Source: Halopseudomonas oceani (GTDB taxonomy: Bacteria; Pseudomonadota; Gammaproteobacteria; Pseudomonadales; Pseudomonadaceae). Taken from it: a DNA stretch of 64,000 nucleotides. Under the pieces are notes generated by a model. The model did not search any database. It was not told where the DNA came from and saw only the letters and a list, made by a program, of their open reading frames with translations. A program made the translations under genes and the position numbers. This document shows positions 10,183 to 23,873 of the stretch, in pieces (position 1 is the first letter of the stretch; each line of letters starts with the position of its first letter). The stretch spans positions 123,079 through 187,078 of the forward strand of contig NZ_PPSK01000006.1 in the NCBI RefSeq assembly GCF_002903165.1. Direction: 5' to 3'.

Positions 10183-12288
10183 ATGAACTGCAAACAGTCA
10201 CGCGTGGAACGCAAGCAAATGTCTCTGACCAGAATTATGCCGCTCGCAGCATTGATAACACTGTTGAGTCCGCTGGCCCTTGCGGCCGACCTGCAAAGCA
10301 TGGATGTCGCGTCCCTGCCGGGCGATAGGGTTGAGCTGAAATTGAGTTTTGATGAACCGGTTACCGGTTCGCCCAAAGGCTATACCATTGATCAACCTGC
10401 CCGGATTGCACTTGACCTGCCTGGGGTCAAGAACAAGCTCGGTGAGCGCGGTCGCGAGTTGGGTCTTGGTAATGCCCGAAGTGTTACAGTTGTCGAAGCG
10501 GGCGATCGAACTCGTCTGATTATCAACCTGACCAGTCTCGCGCCTTATACCACACGTGCTGAAGGCAATGACCTCTACGTCATGGTAGGGGCCGCCGCAG
10601 CAGCTCCGACGGCGGGGGCTACCTCTCCGGTCGTCACCAACAGCAATTGGCGAACCGACAGCGAGCCGGCAGTATCCAGCCCTGCCACGGTTAGCGGCCG
10701 GGCTATCAGCAGTCTGGATTTCCAGCGTGGCAGCGACGGTTCTGGCAACGTCATCATTGATCTGACTGATCCGACCATCAAGGTGGATGTGGAAGAGCAG
10801 GGGGGGCGCGTCAGGCTCAACTTCCCGAACACCCGTCTGCCTGATGAGCTGCGCGTTCAGCTTGATGTCAAGGATTTCGCGACACCGGTCAACTTTGTCA
10901 ATGCCAGCGGCAGTGGCAACAATGCGACCATCGTGATTGAGCCGACCGGCTACTACGAGCATCTTGTCTATCAGGCAGATAACCGCCTGACGGTCAGTTT
11001 CAAACCGCTGACCCGCGCTGAGGTCGAGCAGCGTCGTGCTGATGCTTTCACCTACACCGGTGAAAAGCTGTCCCTTAACTTCCAGGATATTGAAGTACGC
11101 TCGGTATTGCAGTTGATTGCCGACTTCACTGACCTCAATCTGGTCGCCAGCGACACGGTTCAGGGCAGCATCACCCTGCGTTTGCAGAACGTGCCTTGGG
11201 ATCAGGCGCTCGATCTGGTCTTGAAGACCAAAGGATTGGACAAGCGTCAGGTAGGCAACGTGCTGCTGGTGGCACCTGCCGACGAGATTGCTGCACGCGA
11301 GCGTCAGGAGCTGGAGGCACAGAAGCAGATTGCTGAGTTGGCTCCGCTACGCCGTGAACTGATTCAGGTCAATTACGCCAAGGCGGCGGATATTGCCAAG
11401 CTGTTCGCCTCCGTCACGGCTGCTGATGCGGACTCGCAGCGTGGTTCGCTCACGGTTGATGAGCGCACCAACAGCATCATTGCACTTGAGACCCAGGAGA
11501 AGCTCGATGAGCTGCGTCGAATCGTGACCCAGCTCGATATCCCGGTCCGCCAGGTCATGATCGAGGCGCGGATCGTCGAGGCCAACGTTGGTTTTGACAA
11601 GGCGCTGGGTGTGAATTGGAGTGGTGAATTGACCGTTGGTAATAGCGACAAGTACCGGGTGTATGGTGATGACGGCCTTGCTTCGACCGCCAATACCCCG
11701 TTTGTGGATCTCGGTGTCAATGCCGCAACCTCAGGCATCGGTATCGGCTTCGTAACCGACAACACCGTTCTCGATCTGCAGCTATCCGCCATGGAAAGCA
11801 CTGGTAATGGCGAGGTTATTTCCCAGCCGAAGGTAGTAACTTCGGACAAGGAGACTGCGAAGATCCTCAAGGGTTCCGAGATTCCATATCAGGAAGCAAG
11901 CTCTAGTGGCGCAACTACGACCTCGTTTGCCGACGCGGTGCTCTCGCTGGAGGTGACGCCTCAGATTACGCCTGACAACCAGGTGATCATGGAGGTCATT
12001 GTTACCAAGGATGAGCCTGACTTTTCTAATCAGGTCAACGGTGTGCCGACTATTCGCAAGAATGAGGTCAATGCGAATATCTTGGTGGCTGATGGCGAAA
12101 CGATTGTGATTGGTGGCGTATTCCAGAGTGAAACCTCAACTTCTCAGGAAAAGGTTCCCTTCCTTGGTGATCTGCCCCTGCTGGGCAAGATGTTCCGCCG
12201 GGATATCAGTGCCGAAAGCAAAACTGAGCTGCTGATCTTCCTGACGCCGCGTATTATCAATAACGGTGCAATCACGCTGGCCAGGTAA
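10183..12288 (+). CDS. pilQ: Type IV pilus outer-membrane secretin PilQ
   Basis: A 701-residue secretin. Domains in order are a signal peptide (hydrophobic [17 protein letters not shown]), two AMIN peptidoglycan-binding repeats (about residues 40-130 and 160-260), an STN/N0 domain (about 295-370), a secretin N1 domain and a C-terminal secretin barrel ending near [14 protein letters not shown]. It forms the gated channel through which the pilus leaves the cell. ATG at 10183 has a good ribosome site (AGGGAGA); an in-frame ATG at 10219 would shorten the signal peptide. Confidence 0.96.
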   Translation: MNCKQSRVERKQMSLTRIMPLAALITLLSPLALAADLQSMDVASLPGDRVELKLSFDEPVTGSPKGYTIDQPARIALDLPGVKNKLGERGRELGLGNARSVTVVEAGDRTRLIINLTSLAPYTTRAEGNDLYVMVGAAAAAPTAGATSPVVTNSNWRTDSEPAVSSPATVSGRAISSLDFQRGSDGSGNVIIDLTDPTIKVDVEEQGGRVRLNFPNTRLPDELRVQLDVKDFATPVNFVNASGSGNNATIVIEPTGYYEHLVYQADNRLTVSFKPLTRAEVEQRRADAFTYTGEKLSLNFQDIEVRSVLQLIADFTDLNLVASDTVQGSITLRLQNVPWDQALDLVLKTKGLDKRQVGNVLLVAPADEIAARERQELEAQKQIAELAPLRRELIQVNYAKAADIAKLFASVTAADADSQRGSLTVDERTNSIIALETQEKLDELRRIVTQLDIPVRQVMIEARIVEANVGFDKALGVNWSGELTVGNSDKYRVYGDDGLASTANTPFVDLGVNAATSGIGIGFVTDNTVLDLQLSAMESTGNGEVISQPKVVTSDKETAKILKGSEIPYQEASSSGATTTSFADAVLSLEVTPQITPDNQVIMEVIVTKDEPDFSNQVNGVPTIRKNEVNANILVADGETIVIGGVFQSETSTSQEKVPFLGDLPLLGKMFRRDISAESKTELLIFLTPRIINNGAITLAR

Positions 12289-12293
12289 ATTCC

Positions 12294-12803
12294 TTGCGTA
12301 ACGTCTTTCTTATTGGCCCGATGGGTGCTGGAAAAAGCACCATCGGGCGTCTTCTTGCCAAGGAATTGAAATATCCCTTCAAGGACTCTGATCGCGAGAT
12401 TGAGGAGCGCACTGGCGCCGATATTCCGTGGATTTTCGACGTCGAAGGCGAGGAGGGGTTTCGTCAGCGAGAGGAGGCGATGATCGCGGAACTCGTTCAC
12501 GAAGGTGGAATTGTGCTGGCGACCGGTGGTGGCGTTGTGATGCGCCCCGCCAATCGTGCGGCGTTGAAGTCCGGCGGTCTGGTGGTTTATCTGCGTACCA
12601 GTGTTGAGCAGCAGTTGCAGCGCACAGCCAAGGATCGCCAGCGCCCGCTGTTGCAAACGGCGGACCCTGAAGCGGTTTTGCGTGATTTGATGGCCAAGCG
12701 CGACCCTCTCTACCGGGAGATTGCGGACCTGATCATTGAAACGGATCAGCGTGGCCCTAAGGTTGTGGTTAACGCGATTCTTGCTCGTCTTCAAGAAGAC
12801 TGA
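12294..12803 (+). CDS. aroK: Shikimate kinase
   Basis: A 169-residue kinase that phosphorylates shikimate at the 3-position in aromatic amino acid synthesis. It has Walker [10 protein letters not shown] (residues 8-16), the substrate motif [14 protein letters not shown] and the lid [14 protein letters not shown] segment (KDRQRPLLQ). The start is TTG at 12294, 5 bp after the pilQ stop. No ATG fits, and the TTG gives the N-terminus [10 protein letters not shown] expected for the family. The rare start and the tight spacing suggest coupling to pilQ translation. Confidence 0.95.
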   Translation: MRNVFLIGPMGAGKSTIGRLLAKELKYPFKDSDREIEERTGADIPWIFDVEGEEGFRQREEAMIAELVHEGGIVLATGGGVVMRPANRAALKSGGLVVYLRTSVEQQLQRTAKDRQRPLLQTADPEAVLRDLMAKRDPLYREIADLIIETDQRGPKVVVNAILARLQED

Positions 12804-12893
12804 GTTTGCACGCCTCTGCTCGCTAGCTCCCCCTCCCGTATCGCTGCTTCCCGCGACTGTTGTATGCTGTGCCCGCTGAATGGGAGTGCTTTG

Positions 12894-13973
12894 ATGCAGT
12901 GTCTGAATGTCGATTTAGCTGATCGTAGTTATCCAATTTATATCGGTGCGGGCCTGATGGCCCAGGCCGAGTTGTTCGCGCGTCATATTGGCGGTCGGCA
13001 GGTATGCATCGTGACTGATGATACCGTTGCGCCGCTTTATCTTGAGTCCTTGCAGCAAGTGCTCAGTGACTACAAGGTAACCTCGGTTATCCTGCCGACG
13101 GGCGAGGCCTATAAGACCTGGGCTACCCTGCAGCAGATATTTGATGCCCTGCTGGCGGCGCGTCACGATCGCAGGACGACCTTAATCGCTCTGGGCGGTG
13201 GTGTTATCGGCGATATGACTGGCTTCGCCGCAGCGTCTTACCAGCGGGGGGTTGACTTCATTCAGGTGCCCACGACGCTGCTGTCCCAGGTGGATTCCTC
13301 TGTCGGCGGCAAGACCGGCATCAATCATCCGGCTGGCAAGAACATGATTGGTGCGTTTTATCAGCCCAAGGCGGTGCTTATTGACACGGATAGTCTGAAC
13401 ACGCTGCCTGAGCGGGAGGTGAGTGCCGGGCTCGCCGAGATCATCAAGTATGGCCTTATTCGTGATGAAGCCTTCCTTGGTTGGCTTGAGCAGAATATGG
13501 CGGGGTTGCGGCAGTTAGACGCCGGGTTGGTCACCCAGGCTATCCTGCGTTCGTGCGCTATCAAGGCTGAAGTCGTTGCGGAAGATGAACGTGAAGGCGG
13601 GGTGCGGGCGATCCTGAATCTGGGGCATACCTTTGGTCATGCGATCGAGGCTCACCAGGGGTATGGCAGTTGGTTGCACGGCGAGGCGGTTGGTGCCGGA
13701 ATGGTTATGGCGCTGGACCTGTCGGCCCGGCTGGGCTGGATCAGCGCGCAGGGTCGTGCGCGCGGGGAGGCTGTTATCGCGGCCGCAGGCCTGCCTACAT
13801 TGGCTCCGGTTGGAATGCGGGCAAGTGATTTCGAGCGGTTGATGGCTGTCGACAAGAAGGTGCTGGATGGCCAACTGCGGCTGGTGCTGTTGCGTCAGAT
13901 CGGTGCCGCTGAGGTCACTGCCGATTATGACGTCGAAGCGCTTCGAGCCTGTTTGCAGGAAAGCGAGCAATGA
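12894..13973 (+). CDS. aroB: 3-dehydroquinate synthase
   Basis: A 359-residue NAD- and zinc-dependent enzyme that converts DAHP to 3-dehydroquinate. It has the NAD-binding [13 protein letters not shown] motif, the [20 protein letters not shown] segment and zinc ligands Glu ([11 protein letters not shown]), His (NLGHTFGHA) and His (LHGEAV). I chose ATG at 12894 because GGAG lies 7 nt upstream and the protein then starts [18 protein letters not shown], as family members do; the frame extends further upstream to 12864. It follows aroK by about 90 bp and overlaps the next gene by 4 bp. Confidence 0.95.
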   Translation: MQCLNVDLADRSYPIYIGAGLMAQAELFARHIGGRQVCIVTDDTVAPLYLESLQQVLSDYKVTSVILPTGEAYKTWATLQQIFDALLAARHDRRTTLIALGGGVIGDMTGFAAASYQRGVDFIQVPTTLLSQVDSSVGGKTGINHPAGKNMIGAFYQPKAVLIDTDSLNTLPEREVSAGLAEIIKYGLIRDEAFLGWLEQNMAGLRQLDAGLVTQAILRSCAIKAEVVAEDEREGGVRAILNLGHTFGHAIEAHQGYGSWLHGEAVGAGMVMALDLSARLGWISAQGRARGEAVIAAAGLPTLAPVGMRASDFERLMAVDKKVLDGQLRLVLLRQIGAAEVTADYDVEALRACLQESEQ

Positions 13974-15517
13974 GCAACGGATTTGATGAGGTATTCAGCG
14001 CGGTAAACAACTCTGATGAGCTGCTGGAGCACTACCAGCTCAATCATGACCCCTTTTCGGCGCGCACCCCCGGGTTTAAATTTTTCACCCCCAAGAGAAG
14101 ACCGGTTCTGGCCGAGCTGCATCACCTTGCCCGCTATGGCGAGCAGATGCTGGTCGTTGCTGGTCCGCTTGGGGCGGGCAAGACATTGCTGCGCCAGGCG
14201 TTGGTCGCCAGCAGCAACAAGGATGCGGTGCAGTGCGTTGTTCTGTCGGCGCGAGAGCATGCGTCTGAAGCGGCGTTGCTGGCACAAATCTGCCAGGCTC
14301 TTAATACCGAGCAGCGCGATGTGGCGAGCCTGCTGGCGAAAGCACAGCAGAGTGAGTTGGTCGGTATTCAGCTTTATATTGTTATTGATGACGCCGAGTT
14401 GCTGGAGTCCTCGGCGATTAGCATGCTGAGCGAAATAGCTGAAGCAGGTAGCTTCGCGCCACGGGTCTTCTTGTTTGTCGACAGCGAAGGGCTCGAGCGA
14501 TATTCCAGCGTCCTCAATGCGGAGGAAGGTTCCAGCATCCATGTGGTAGAGCTCGCCGCGCTGGGGCTGGACGAAACGAGAGAGTATCTCGCGCAGCGCC
14601 TGGAAGGCGCGGGTCAGGGTATTGAGCTGCTTACTGATCAGCAGGTTGACGAGATTCATCAACGCAGTGCTGGATGGCCTGGGGCTATCAACCAGGTCGG
14701 TCGCCAGGTGATGGTTCAGGCAATGCATGAAGGGCCCGTCGCGTTGGGCAGTGGTGGCAGTCGCGGACTGTCTTCAAAATTGCTTCTTGCGGCAGGGCTG
14801 GTAGCTGTTGGTATCGGGGTCGCATGGTATCTGGGTGACAAGGCGCCAGCCGAGCCCGAGCGCACGGTGCTGCAGTTGCCCGAGCCGGTGGTTGAGGCTC
14901 AGGTCGGGGTTCCGGAGCCGGTTGCGCCGCCAGCACCGGCTCACAATGCAGGGCAGAGCGGTGTGCAGTCTGATGCGGCTGCGCCGGTGGCGGCTGTGGA
15001 CAGCGTACCTGTTGTGGTCGCACCTGAATCGTCGCCGGAAGTGGCGGTTGCTGAAGAAGTGGCGGCTGCTGAAATTGCACCACAACCAGCACCGCAACCA
15101 GAGCCAGCACCACAATCACAGCCAGCCCCAGAGCCAGCACCAACGCAAGCTACGGTGCCAACTCCCGCACCGCCCGTCAGTCGGGCTGAAGCTGATGAGC
15201 CGGCTACAGTTTCTGCTGCCGGAGGTCCCCACCGCAGTGACTGGTACCGCGCGCGCTCAGGGTCGGAATACGTAGTACAGTTGCTTGGGACTCGTTCAGA
15301 GCAGGCGGCCCGAAGCTTCGTCAGCAAGCACCCTGGTGTACAGGATGTGGGGTATTTTGAAACGACGCATCAGGGCGCGCCCTGGTTTGTGGTGACGCAA
15401 GGGATCTATAGCTCGCGACAGGCAGCTCAGGCTGGTGTCTCTTCCTTGCCAGCAGCGCTTCGAGACAGCAAACCCTGGCCGCGCAGCATTGCAGATATCC
15501 AGGCGGGTCTGCGTTAA
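13970..15517 (+). CDS. DamX-like protein: AAA ATPase domain, transmembrane segment, SPOR domain
   Basis: A 515-residue protein. An N-terminal AAA/ExeA-like ATPase has Walker A GPLGAGKT (residues 65-72) and a DD-containing Walker B ([11 protein letters not shown]). A single membrane helix lies near residues 265-290. A Pro/Ala/Glu/Gln-rich low-complexity linker spans about 295-410, with repeats like [13 protein letters not shown]-terminal SPOR domain ([18 protein letters not shown] onwards) should bind denuded septal glycan. The family sits between aroB and gltB in Pseudomonas and resembles E. coli DamX, a cell-division protein. The start overlaps the aroB stop. Confidence 0.85.
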   Translation: MSNGFDEVFSAVNNSDELLEHYQLNHDPFSARTPGFKFFTPKRRPVLAELHHLARYGEQMLVVAGPLGAGKTLLRQALVASSNKDAVQCVVLSAREHASEAALLAQICQALNTEQRDVASLLAKAQQSELVGIQLYIVIDDAELLESSAISMLSEIAEAGSFAPRVFLFVDSEGLERYSSVLNAEEGSSIHVVELAALGLDETREYLAQRLEGAGQGIELLTDQQVDEIHQRSAGWPGAINQVGRQVMVQAMHEGPVALGSGGSRGLSSKLLLAAGLVAVGIGVAWYLGDKAPAEPERTVLQLPEPVVEAQVGVPEPVAPPAPAHNAGQSGVQSDAAAPVAAVDSVPVVVAPESSPEVAVAEEVAAAEIAPQPAPQPEPAPQSQPAPEPAPTQATVPTPAPPVSRAEADEPATVSAAGGPHRSDWYRARSGSEYVVQLLGTRSEQAARSFVSKHPGVQDVGYFETTHQGAPWFVVTQGIYSSRQAAQAGVSSLPAALRDSKPWPRSIADIQAGLR

Positions 15518-15644
15518 GTCGAGTGCCCGCCGGTGCAAGGCTGGCGGGGTACTTTCGGGCGGCACGAATGCTGTTAGACGGGTGGTTTGCTAGCCCGGAG
15601 TCAGGCGGTAAAGTTTCCTATTTACGACATTTGAATACGCTTAA

Positions 15645-15697
15645 GCGGCATTTTTCCCCCAAAAAAAATTGTGGGGGCGCATGCCGCTGTGTACAAT
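15645..15697 (+). promoter_or_regulatory. gltB promoter with a large interrupted palindrome over the -35
   Basis: TACAAT at 15692-15697 is a good -10, and TTGTGG at 15669-15674 is a weak -35 with 17-bp spacing. A nested dyad covers the -35. The outer arms are GCGGCAT (15645-15651) and ATGCCGC (15681-15687). The inner arms are CCCCCA (15656-15661) and TGGGGG (15672-15677), around an A-rich loop. Transcription from here would give a leader of about 85 nt before gltB. The dyad looks like a protein-binding site; the regulator is unknown. Confidence 0.45.
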
Positions 15698-15786
15698 TAC
15701 TCCCCTTTTGTCCGGCGCCGCGCCAGATTTTTCCGTGGTCTGGAGCCGCACGCGCCCGAATTTACTAGCTTGTTGAGAGAGTGCCT

Positions 15787-18700
15787 ATGAAAGCAGGTCT
15801 ATACCAGCCTGATCAGTTCAAGGATAACTGTGGTTTCGGCTTGATTGCCCACATGGAAGGCCAGCCCAGTCATCACCTGCTGCAGACGGCGATCGAAGCA
15901 CTGACATGCATGACTCACCGTGGTGGCATCAACGCCGACGGTAAGACCGGCGACGGTTGTGGTTTGCTCATTCAAAAGCCGGATCGTTTCCTGCGTGAAG
16001 TTGCCCGCGAAGCGCTGGCAGTCGAGCTGCCCGAGCAGTACGCCGTCGGCATGGTGTTCATGGGCGCTGATGAGGCCGCCAGCACCGCTGCCAAGCAGGC
16101 CTTTGCCGATGCGTTGAGTGATCAGGGGTTGACCGGCCTGGGCTGGCGCGAAGTGCCGGTTGATCCGTCTGTTCTCGGTCCGCTGGCGCTGGGCAGCATG
16201 CCGCGCATTGAACAAGTGTTCGTATCCGGCGAAGGGCTGGACGAGCAGCAGTTTGCCGTCAAGCTGTTTTATGTTCGCCGCAAGGCCGAAATTGCCATGC
16301 AGGCCGACAGCAGCTTCTACGTCTGTAGTCTGTCGCACAAGGTCGTTTCCTATAAAGGCCTGATGATGCCGGCGGATCTGGACAAGTTCTATCCCGATCT
16401 GGGTGATGCCCGCATGGAAACCGCGATCAGCGTTTTCCACCAGCGTTTCTCCACCAACACCCTGCCGAAGTGGCCGTTGGCACAGCCGTTCCGTCTGGTT
16501 GCCCACAATGGTGAAATCAACACCATCACTGCCAACCGTAACTGGGCCCAGGCGCGTCGCCACAAGTTCACCAATGATCTGATGCCCGATCTGGATAGTC
16601 TGGCGCCGCTGGTTAACACCACCGGTTCCGACTCCTCCAGCATGGACAACATGCTCGAACTGCTGATTTGTGGGGGTATGGACCTGTTCCGCGCCATTCG
16701 CATGGTCGTGCCGCCGGCGTGGCAGAACGTTGAGACCATGGACGCCGATCTGCGCGCGTTCTACGAATACAACTCCATGCATATGGAGGCTTGGGACGGC
16801 CCGGCCGGTATCGTACTGACCGAGGGTCGCTACGCGGTCTGTCTGCTGGACCGTAATGGCCTGCGTCCGGCGCGTTATGTCATCACCAAGAACGGCTACA
16901 TCACCCTGGCCTCCGAAATCGGTGTCTGGGATTACCAGCCCGAGGATGTGATCAGCAAGGGCCGTGTTGGCCCGGGTCAGATTCTGGCCGTCGATACCCA
17001 GACCGGCGAAGTGCTGCACACCGATGACGTCGCGAACCGGTTGAAGTCCCGCCACCCTTATCGCAAGTGGCTGAAGGAAAATGCTGTGCGCATCCAGGCG
17101 CACCTGGATGACCGCGACCACGGCTCTGACTTCCTGTCTGCCGAACGTCTGAAGCAGTACATGAAGATGTTCCAGGTCACCTTCGAAGAGCGTGATCAGG
17201 TGCTGCGTCCGCTGGCCGAGAACGGTCAGGAAGCAGTCGGCTCGATGGGTGATGACACGCCGATGGCTGTCCTGTCCGGCCGTGTGCGTTCGGTCTACGA
17301 CTACTTCCGTCAGCAGTTTGCCCAGGTGACCAACCCGGCGATTGACCCGCTGCGTGAAGCTATCGTTATGTCGCTGGAAACCTGCCTGGGTGCCGAGCGC
17401 AACGTCTTTGAAGAGACGGCTGATCACGCCAACCGGGCGATCCTCAGCTCGCCGGTGATCTCGCCGGCCAAGTGGCGTGCGATCATGAACCTGGAGTCTC
17501 GTCCCGGTTTCGCCCGTCACACGGTTGACCTGAACGTCGCTGAAGGCACGCTGTTGAGCGATGCGGTGAATGATATCGCCGCTCAGGCTGAAGCTGCCGT
17601 GCGTGAAGGCAAGACCCTGATCGTGCTGAGCGACCGCTCGATCGAACAGGGCAAGCTGCCGGTTCACGCCGCGCTGGCTGTCGGAGCCGTGCACCATCAC
17701 CTGACCGCCATCGGCTTGCGCTGCGAATGCAACATTCTGGTTGAGACCGCTACCACCCGTGACCCGCACCATTACGCGGTACTGATCGGCTTCGGTGCGA
17801 CCGCGGTGTACCCGTACCTGGCCTACGAAGTGCTGGGCGACCTGATCCGCACTGGTGAGGTCATCGGCGACCTGTACGAGACCTTCAAGTACTACCGCAA
17901 GGGCATTTCCAAGGGCCTGCTGAAGATCTTGTCGAAGATGGGTATCTCCACCATCGCCTCCTATCGTGGCGCCCAGCTGTTTGAAGCGGTGGGTCTGGCC
18001 GACGAAGTCGTTGATGTCTGCTTCAAGGGCGTTGCCAGCCGCATTCAGGGTGCCCGCTTCCAGGATCTGCAGGCCGAACAGGCGCTGCTGGCCAAGGAAG
18101 CCTGGAATCCGCGCAAGTCGATCCAGCAGGGTGGTTTGCTCAAGTTCGTGTTTGGTGGCGAATACCATGCCTACAACCCGGACGTGGTTCGCGCGCTTCA
18201 GGACGCGGTACAGGGCGACAGCTACGACAAGTATCAGGAGTACGCCGCGCTGGTGAACAGCCGTCCGGTTGCGGCGCTGCGTGACCTGCTCAAGGTGCGC
18301 GATGACCAGCAGGCGATTGCGCTGGATGACGTCGAGCCGCTGGAGTCGATCTTCAAACGCTTTGACTCCGCCGGTATCTCTCTGGGCGCACTGTCTCCCG
18401 AGGCGCACGAGGCGATCGCCGAGGCGATGAACCGTCTGGGTGCGCGCTCCAACTCCGGGGAAGGCGGGGAAGATCCTGAGCGTTACGGTACCGAGCGTAC
18501 CTCCAAGATCAAGCAGATCGCCTCCGGTCGTTTCGGTGTTACGCCTGAGTATCTGGTCAACGCGGAAGTGCTACAGATCAAGGTTGCCCAGGGTGCCAAG
18601 CCCGGTGAAGGCGGCCAGCTGCCGGGCGGTAAGGTCAACGAACTGATTGCCCGCCTGCGCTACGCGGTGCCGGGTGTGACCCTGATTTCGCCGCCGCCGC

Positions 18701-20238
18701 ACCACGACATCTACTCGATTGAAGATCTGTCGCAGCTGATTTTTGACCTCAAGCAGGTCAACCCGCAGGCGCTGGTCTCGGTCAAGCTGGTATCCGAACC
18801 GGGCGTTGGCACCATCGCTGCTGGTGTGGCCAAGGCCTATGCGGACCTGATCACCATTTCCGGTTACGACGGTGGTACCGGCGCCTCGCCGCTGACCTCC
18901 ATCCGCTACGCCGGCTCCCCATGGGAGCTAGGCCTGTCCGAAGCCCATCAGACCCTGCGCGGCAACGACCTGCGTGGCAAGGTCCGGGTACAGACCGACG
19001 GTGGTCTGAAGACCGGTCTGGACGTGGTCAAAGCGGCGATCCTCGGTGCCGAGAGCTTCGGCTTTGGTACCGCGCCGATGATCGCCCTGGGCTGCAAATA
19101 CCTGCGTATCTGCCACCTGAACAACTGCGCGACCGGTGTTGCGACCCAGAACCAGCATCTGCGCGACAACCACTACATTGGCACAGTGCAGATGGTGATG
19201 AACTTCTTCACCTACGTGGCTATGGAAACTCGCGAGTGGCTGGCTAAGCTGGGCGTGCGTAGTCTGGAAGAGCTGATCGGCCGTACCGATCTGTTGGAGA
19301 TCCTGCCGGGTACGACTGCCAAGCAGCAAAACCTGGATCTTGAGCCGCTGCTGTTTAGCAAGGACGTGTCTGCCGACAAGCCGCAGTTCTGCGAGTCGCC
19401 GCGTAACGAGCCGTTCGACAAGGGCCTGACTGCCGAGAAGATGGTTGAAATGGCGCGCGCTGCCATCGATGGCCGCACCGGTGGCGAGTTCGAGCTGTCA
19501 CTGACCAACTGTGACCGTTCCATCGGTGCTCGTGTATCCGGCGAGATTGCCAAGGTGCACGGCAACCAGGGCATGGTCACTGCGCCGATCACCTTCCGTA
19601 TGACTGGCACCGCCGGTCAGAGCTTCGGCGTCTGGAACGCCGGTGGTCTGCACATGTATCTGGAAGGCGATGCCAACGACTACGTCGGTAAGGGCATGAC
19701 CGGCGGCAAGCTGACCATCGTGCCGCCGAAGGGTAGTCCGTTCCGCTCGGAGCAGACCTCGATCATCGGTAACACCTGTCTGTACGGTGCCACCGGTGGC
19801 AAGCTGTTCGCAGCCGGTGTGGCCGGCGAGCGCTTCGCAGTGCGCAACTCCGGCGCCCACGCGGTTATCGAAGGCGCTGGCGACCACTGCTGCGAGTACA
19901 TGACTGGCGGTATGGTTTGCGTACTCGGCGGCACCGGCCACAACTTCGGTGCCGGTATGACTGGCGGTTTTGCCTACGTGCTGGACATGGACAATGCGTT
20001 CTTCGACAAGCTGAACCATGAGCTGGTCGAGATGCACCGCATCAGCAATGAGTCGATGGAAATGTACCGTAGCCACCTGACCCAGGTGCTGACCGAGTAT
20101 GTTGCCGAGACCGCTAGTGCATGGGGTGCCGAGGTGCTGGACAACCTGGACGACTACATCCGCCGCTTCTGGCTGGTCAAGCCAAAGGCCGCAAGTCTGC
20201 GTGCCCTGCTGACTACCACGCGTGCGAACCCACAATAA
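15787..20238 (+). CDS. gltB: Glutamate synthase (NADPH) large subunit
   Basis: A 1483-residue protein. ATG at 15787 gives the usual start [15 protein letters not shown]. The predicted mature N-terminus is Cys14, the amidotransferase nucleophile exposed after propeptide removal. The glutaminase domain is followed by a central domain, an FMN-binding synthase domain with the 3Fe-4S cysteines Cys1103, Cys1109 and Cys1114 ([12 protein letters not shown]), and a C-terminal beta-helix rich in Gly motifs. With GltD it converts glutamine and 2-oxoglutarate to two glutamates using NADPH. A GTG six bases upstream is a less likely start. Confidence 0.97.
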   Translation: MKAGLYQPDQFKDNCGFGLIAHMEGQPSHHLLQTAIEALTCMTHRGGINADGKTGDGCGLLIQKPDRFLREVAREALAVELPEQYAVGMVFMGADEAASTAAKQAFADALSDQGLTGLGWREVPVDPSVLGPLALGSMPRIEQVFVSGEGLDEQQFAVKLFYVRRKAEIAMQADSSFYVCSLSHKVVSYKGLMMPADLDKFYPDLGDARMETAISVFHQRFSTNTLPKWPLAQPFRLVAHNGEINTITANRNWAQARRHKFTNDLMPDLDSLAPLVNTTGSDSSSMDNMLELLICGGMDLFRAIRMVVPPAWQNVETMDADLRAFYEYNSMHMEAWDGPAGIVLTEGRYAVCLLDRNGLRPARYVITKNGYITLASEIGVWDYQPEDVISKGRVGPGQILAVDTQTGEVLHTDDVANRLKSRHPYRKWLKENAVRIQAHLDDRDHGSDFLSAERLKQYMKMFQVTFEERDQVLRPLAENGQEAVGSMGDDTPMAVLSGRVRSVYDYFRQQFAQVTNPAIDPLREAIVMSLETCLGAERNVFEETADHANRAILSSPVISPAKWRAIMNLESRPGFARHTVDLNVAEGTLLSDAVNDIAAQAEAAVREGKTLIVLSDRSIEQGKLPVHAALAVGAVHHHLTAIGLRCECNILVETATTRDPHHYAVLIGFGATAVYPYLAYEVLGDLIRTGEVIGDLYETFKYYRKGISKGLLKILSKMGISTIASYRGAQLFEAVGLADEVVDVCFKGVASRIQGARFQDLQAEQALLAKEAWNPRKSIQQGGLLKFVFGGEYHAYNPDVVRALQDAVQGDSYDKYQEYAALVNSRPVAALRDLLKVRDDQQAIALDDVEPLESIFKRFDSAGISLGALSPEAHEAIAEAMNRLGARSNSGEGGEDPERYGTERTSKIKQIASGRFGVTPEYLVNAEVLQIKVAQGAKPGEGGQLPGGKVNELIARLRYAVPGVTLISPPPHHDIYSIEDLSQLIFDLKQVNPQALVSVKLVSEPGVGTIAAGVAKAYADLITISGYDGGTGASPLTSIRYAGSPWELGLSEAHQTLRGNDLRGKVRVQTDGGLKTGLDVVKAAILGAESFGFGTAPMIALGCKYLRICHLNNCATGVATQNQHLRDNHYIGTVQMVMNFFTYVAMETREWLAKLGVRSLEELIGRTDLLEILPGTTAKQQNLDLEPLLFSKDVSADKPQFCESPRNEPFDKGLTAEKMVEMARAAIDGRTGGEFELSLTNCDRSIGARVSGEIAKVHGNQGMVTAPITFRMTGTAGQSFGVWNAGGLHMYLEGDANDYVGKGMTGGKLTIVPPKGSPFRSEQTSIIGNTCLYGATGGKLFAAGVAGERFAVRNSGAHAVIEGAGDHCCEYMTGGMVCVLGGTGHNFGAGMTGGFAYVLDMDNAFFDKLNHELVEMHRISNESMEMYRSHLTQVLTEYVAETASAWGAEVLDNLDDYIRRFWLVKPKAASLRALLTTTRANPQ

Positions 20239-20343
20239 AGCCGCCGCAGGCAGGCTGCCGCGCCGCTGAGCGCCCAGCCTGTTGCTGGCCCTGATGAGTC
20301 TTGCAGTGGCGTGATCAAACCGCCGTTGCAGTTTAGAGGTTGA

Positions 20344-21765
<1,422 letters not shown>

Positions 21766-21782
21766 CAACCAGTCACACATGC

Positions 21783-21812
21783 AAGGGCGCCTCCGGGCGC
21801 CCTTGTTGTTTC
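21783..21812 (+). terminator. Intrinsic terminator of gltBD
   Basis: A 9-bp stem AAGGGCGCC / GGCGCCCTT (21783-21791 with 21796-21804) and a 4-nt loop, followed by a T-rich tail, starting 18 bp after the gltD stop. Confidence 0.85.
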
Positions 21813-21879
21813 ACTCGCTGATCTTTGCCTGCAATTGCCGCTACAATGGCCGCTGACTTTTTCGACTGGATGTGCCCCC

Positions 21880-22962
21880 ATGACCGAACTCAAGAATGAT
21901 CGTTTCCTGCGCGCGCTGATGCGTCAGCCGGTAGATGTCACCCCTGTGTGGATGATGCGTCAGGCTGGCCGCTATCTGCCGGAGTATCGCGCCTCGCGTG
22001 CACGGGCGGGTGACTTTATGGGGCTGTGCATGAATCCGGAGATGGCCTGCGAGGTCACCCTGCAGCCGCTGGATCGCTACCCGCTGGACGCAGCCATTCT
22101 GTTCTCCGATATCCTGACCATCCCAGATGCCATGGGCCAAGGGCTGTACTTTGAGACCGGCGAAGGTCCGCGCTTTCGCAAGGTGATTAACAGCCTGGCC
22201 GATATTGAAGCCCTGCCGGTTCCCGATCCGGAGCAGGACCTTGGGTACGTCATGGACGCAGTGCGCACCATTCGCCGTGAACTGAACGGCCGGGTGCCGC
22301 TGATTGGCTTTTCCGGCAGTCCCTGGACGCTGGCGACCTACATGGTCGAGGGCGGCTCCTCCAAGGATTTCCGCAAGACCAAGGCCATGCTGTACGACCA
22401 GCCGGAAGCCATGCACCTGCTGCTCGACAAGCTCGCCCAGTCTGTTACCAGTTACCTCAACGGCCAGATTCTCGCTGGAGCCCAGGCGGTGCAGATTTTT
22501 GACACCTGGGGCGGCAACCTGTCTGCCGACGCCTACCAGAAGTTCTCGCTGGCCTACATGCGCAAGATCGTTGCCGGCCTGATTCGCGAGCATGAGGGGC
22601 GCAAGATTCCGGTTATCCTGTTCACCAAGAACGGCGGCCTGTGGCTGGAAAGCATCGCCGATGCCGGTGCCGACGCCCTGGGTCTGGACTGGACCATGGA
22701 CATTGGCGTTGCCCGTTCGCGGGTTGGTGCAAAGGTTGCATTGCAGGGCAACATGGACCCGACTGTGCTGTACGCCAAGCCGGCGGCGATTCGCGCTGAG
22801 GTTGCGCGCATCCTGGCCAGTTACGGCAAGGGCAGCGGCCATGTGTTCAACCTGGGCCACGGCATTACACCCGAGGTCGATCCGGCTCACGCTGGTGCCT
22901 TCATCGAAGCGGTACACGAATTGTCAGCGATCTATCACGATCCGAATGCTATCGTGGTCTGA
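21880..22962 (+). CDS. hemE: Uroporphyrinogen decarboxylase
   Basis: A 360-residue cytoplasmic enzyme that decarboxylates uroporphyrinogen III to coproporphyrinogen III in haem synthesis. It carries the signature [16 protein letters not shown] near residues 21-36 and the conserved [13 protein letters not shown] segment. I chose ATG at 21880 because it gives [17 protein letters not shown], the standard N-terminus; the open frame runs further upstream without a better start. It is monocistronic between the gltD terminator and the ParA-like gene. Confidence 0.96.
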   Translation: MTELKNDRFLRALMRQPVDVTPVWMMRQAGRYLPEYRASRARAGDFMGLCMNPEMACEVTLQPLDRYPLDAAILFSDILTIPDAMGQGLYFETGEGPRFRKVINSLADIEALPVPDPEQDLGYVMDAVRTIRRELNGRVPLIGFSGSPWTLATYMVEGGSSKDFRKTKAMLYDQPEAMHLLLDKLAQSVTSYLNGQILAGAQAVQIFDTWGGNLSADAYQKFSLAYMRKIVAGLIREHEGRKIPVILFTKNGGLWLESIADAGADALGLDWTMDIGVARSRVGAKVALQGNMDPTVLYAKPAAIRAEVARILASYGKGSGHVFNLGHGITPEVDPAHAGAFIEAVHELSAIYHDPNAIVV

Positions 22963-23017
22963 CGATTCCTGCGCCAAGATGGCGCACGGCGGGAGCGACT
23001 GAACAAGGAGAAGGCGT

Positions 23018-23788
23018 ATGCGCAGGGTAGTTTTCAACCAGAAGGGCGGTGTCGGTAAGTCCAGCATCGCCTGCAACCTCGCCGCGGTCAGCGCTGCGGC
23101 GGGCTACAAGACCCTGGTGATTGATCTGGATCCGCAGGCTAACTCCAGTCACTACCTGCTGGGTGAACGGATGGCGGACATCGATACCACCATCGCCGAC
23201 TTCTTCGCCCAGACCCTGTCCAGCGGACTGTTCAGCAAGAAGGCCGAGAACTTCGTCACCGAGACGCCGTTCGAGAACTTATGGTTGATGCCGGCCAGCC
23301 CCGAGCTGGCCGAGCTGCAGCACAAGCTGGAGTCGCGCTACAAGATCCAGAAGCTGCGCAAGTTGCTGAACGACCTCAAGGACAACTACGAGCGGATCTA
23401 CATCGACACCGCCCCGGCGTTCAACTTCTACACCATGTCGGCGCTGATTGCCTCGGACCGCGTGCTGATCCCGTTCGACTGCGACAGCTTCTCCCGGCAG
23501 GCGCTCTACGGTCTGCTGAGCGAGTTGGAAGACGTGCGTGAAGAGCATAACGAGGATCTGGCGGTTGAAGGTATTGTCGTCAACCAGTTCCAGCCGCGTG
23601 CGGCGCTGCCGCAGAAGATGCTTGATGAACTGATCGCCGAGGGGTTGCCGGTGCTGCCTGTGCACCTGAACAGCTCGGTACGCATGCGCGAGTCGCATGA
23701 AGCAGCCACTCCGCTGATCTTCCTTGACGGTCGGCACAAGCTGACTCAGCAGTTCATGGCGTTGCACGATCACATCGAGAGTCAATAA
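23018..23788 (+). CDS. ParA/MinD-family ATPase
   Basis: A 256-residue protein with the deviant Walker A KGGVGKSS (residues 9-16) at the extreme N-terminus and the DLDPQANSS motif. A second conserved Asp-containing segment (IYIDTAPAF) and a switch region follow. AAGGAG upstream gives a strong ribosome site. The family includes plasmid and chromosome partition and protein-positioning ATPases. No ParB partner is adjacent, and a gene of this type lies near the same place in Pseudomonas genomes, so it is probably an orphan ATPase that positions cellular cargo. The cargo is unknown. Confidence 0.85.
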   Translation: MRRVVFNQKGGVGKSSIACNLAAVSAAAGYKTLVIDLDPQANSSHYLLGERMADIDTTIADFFAQTLSSGLFSKKAENFVTETPFENLWLMPASPELAELQHKLESRYKIQKLRKLLNDLKDNYERIYIDTAPAFNFYTMSALIASDRVLIPFDCDSFSRQALYGLLSELEDVREEHNEDLAVEGIVVNQFQPRAALPQKMLDELIAEGLPVLPVHLNSSVRMRESHEAATPLIFLDGRHKLTQQFMALHDHIESQ

Positions 23789-23873
23789 GTCACGCCTGTC
23801 CGGATTGACCGTTCGGGCTTCCTTCTGCATGCTCGGCGCTGGGCTTGAACAACTCGACAACAAGGACAGCGCA

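Noticed and set aside
15799..18408. A minus-strand open frame of 869 codons inside gltB.
   Set aside because: GltB is certain on the plus strand. The antisense frame is a composition effect with no ribosome site or domain.
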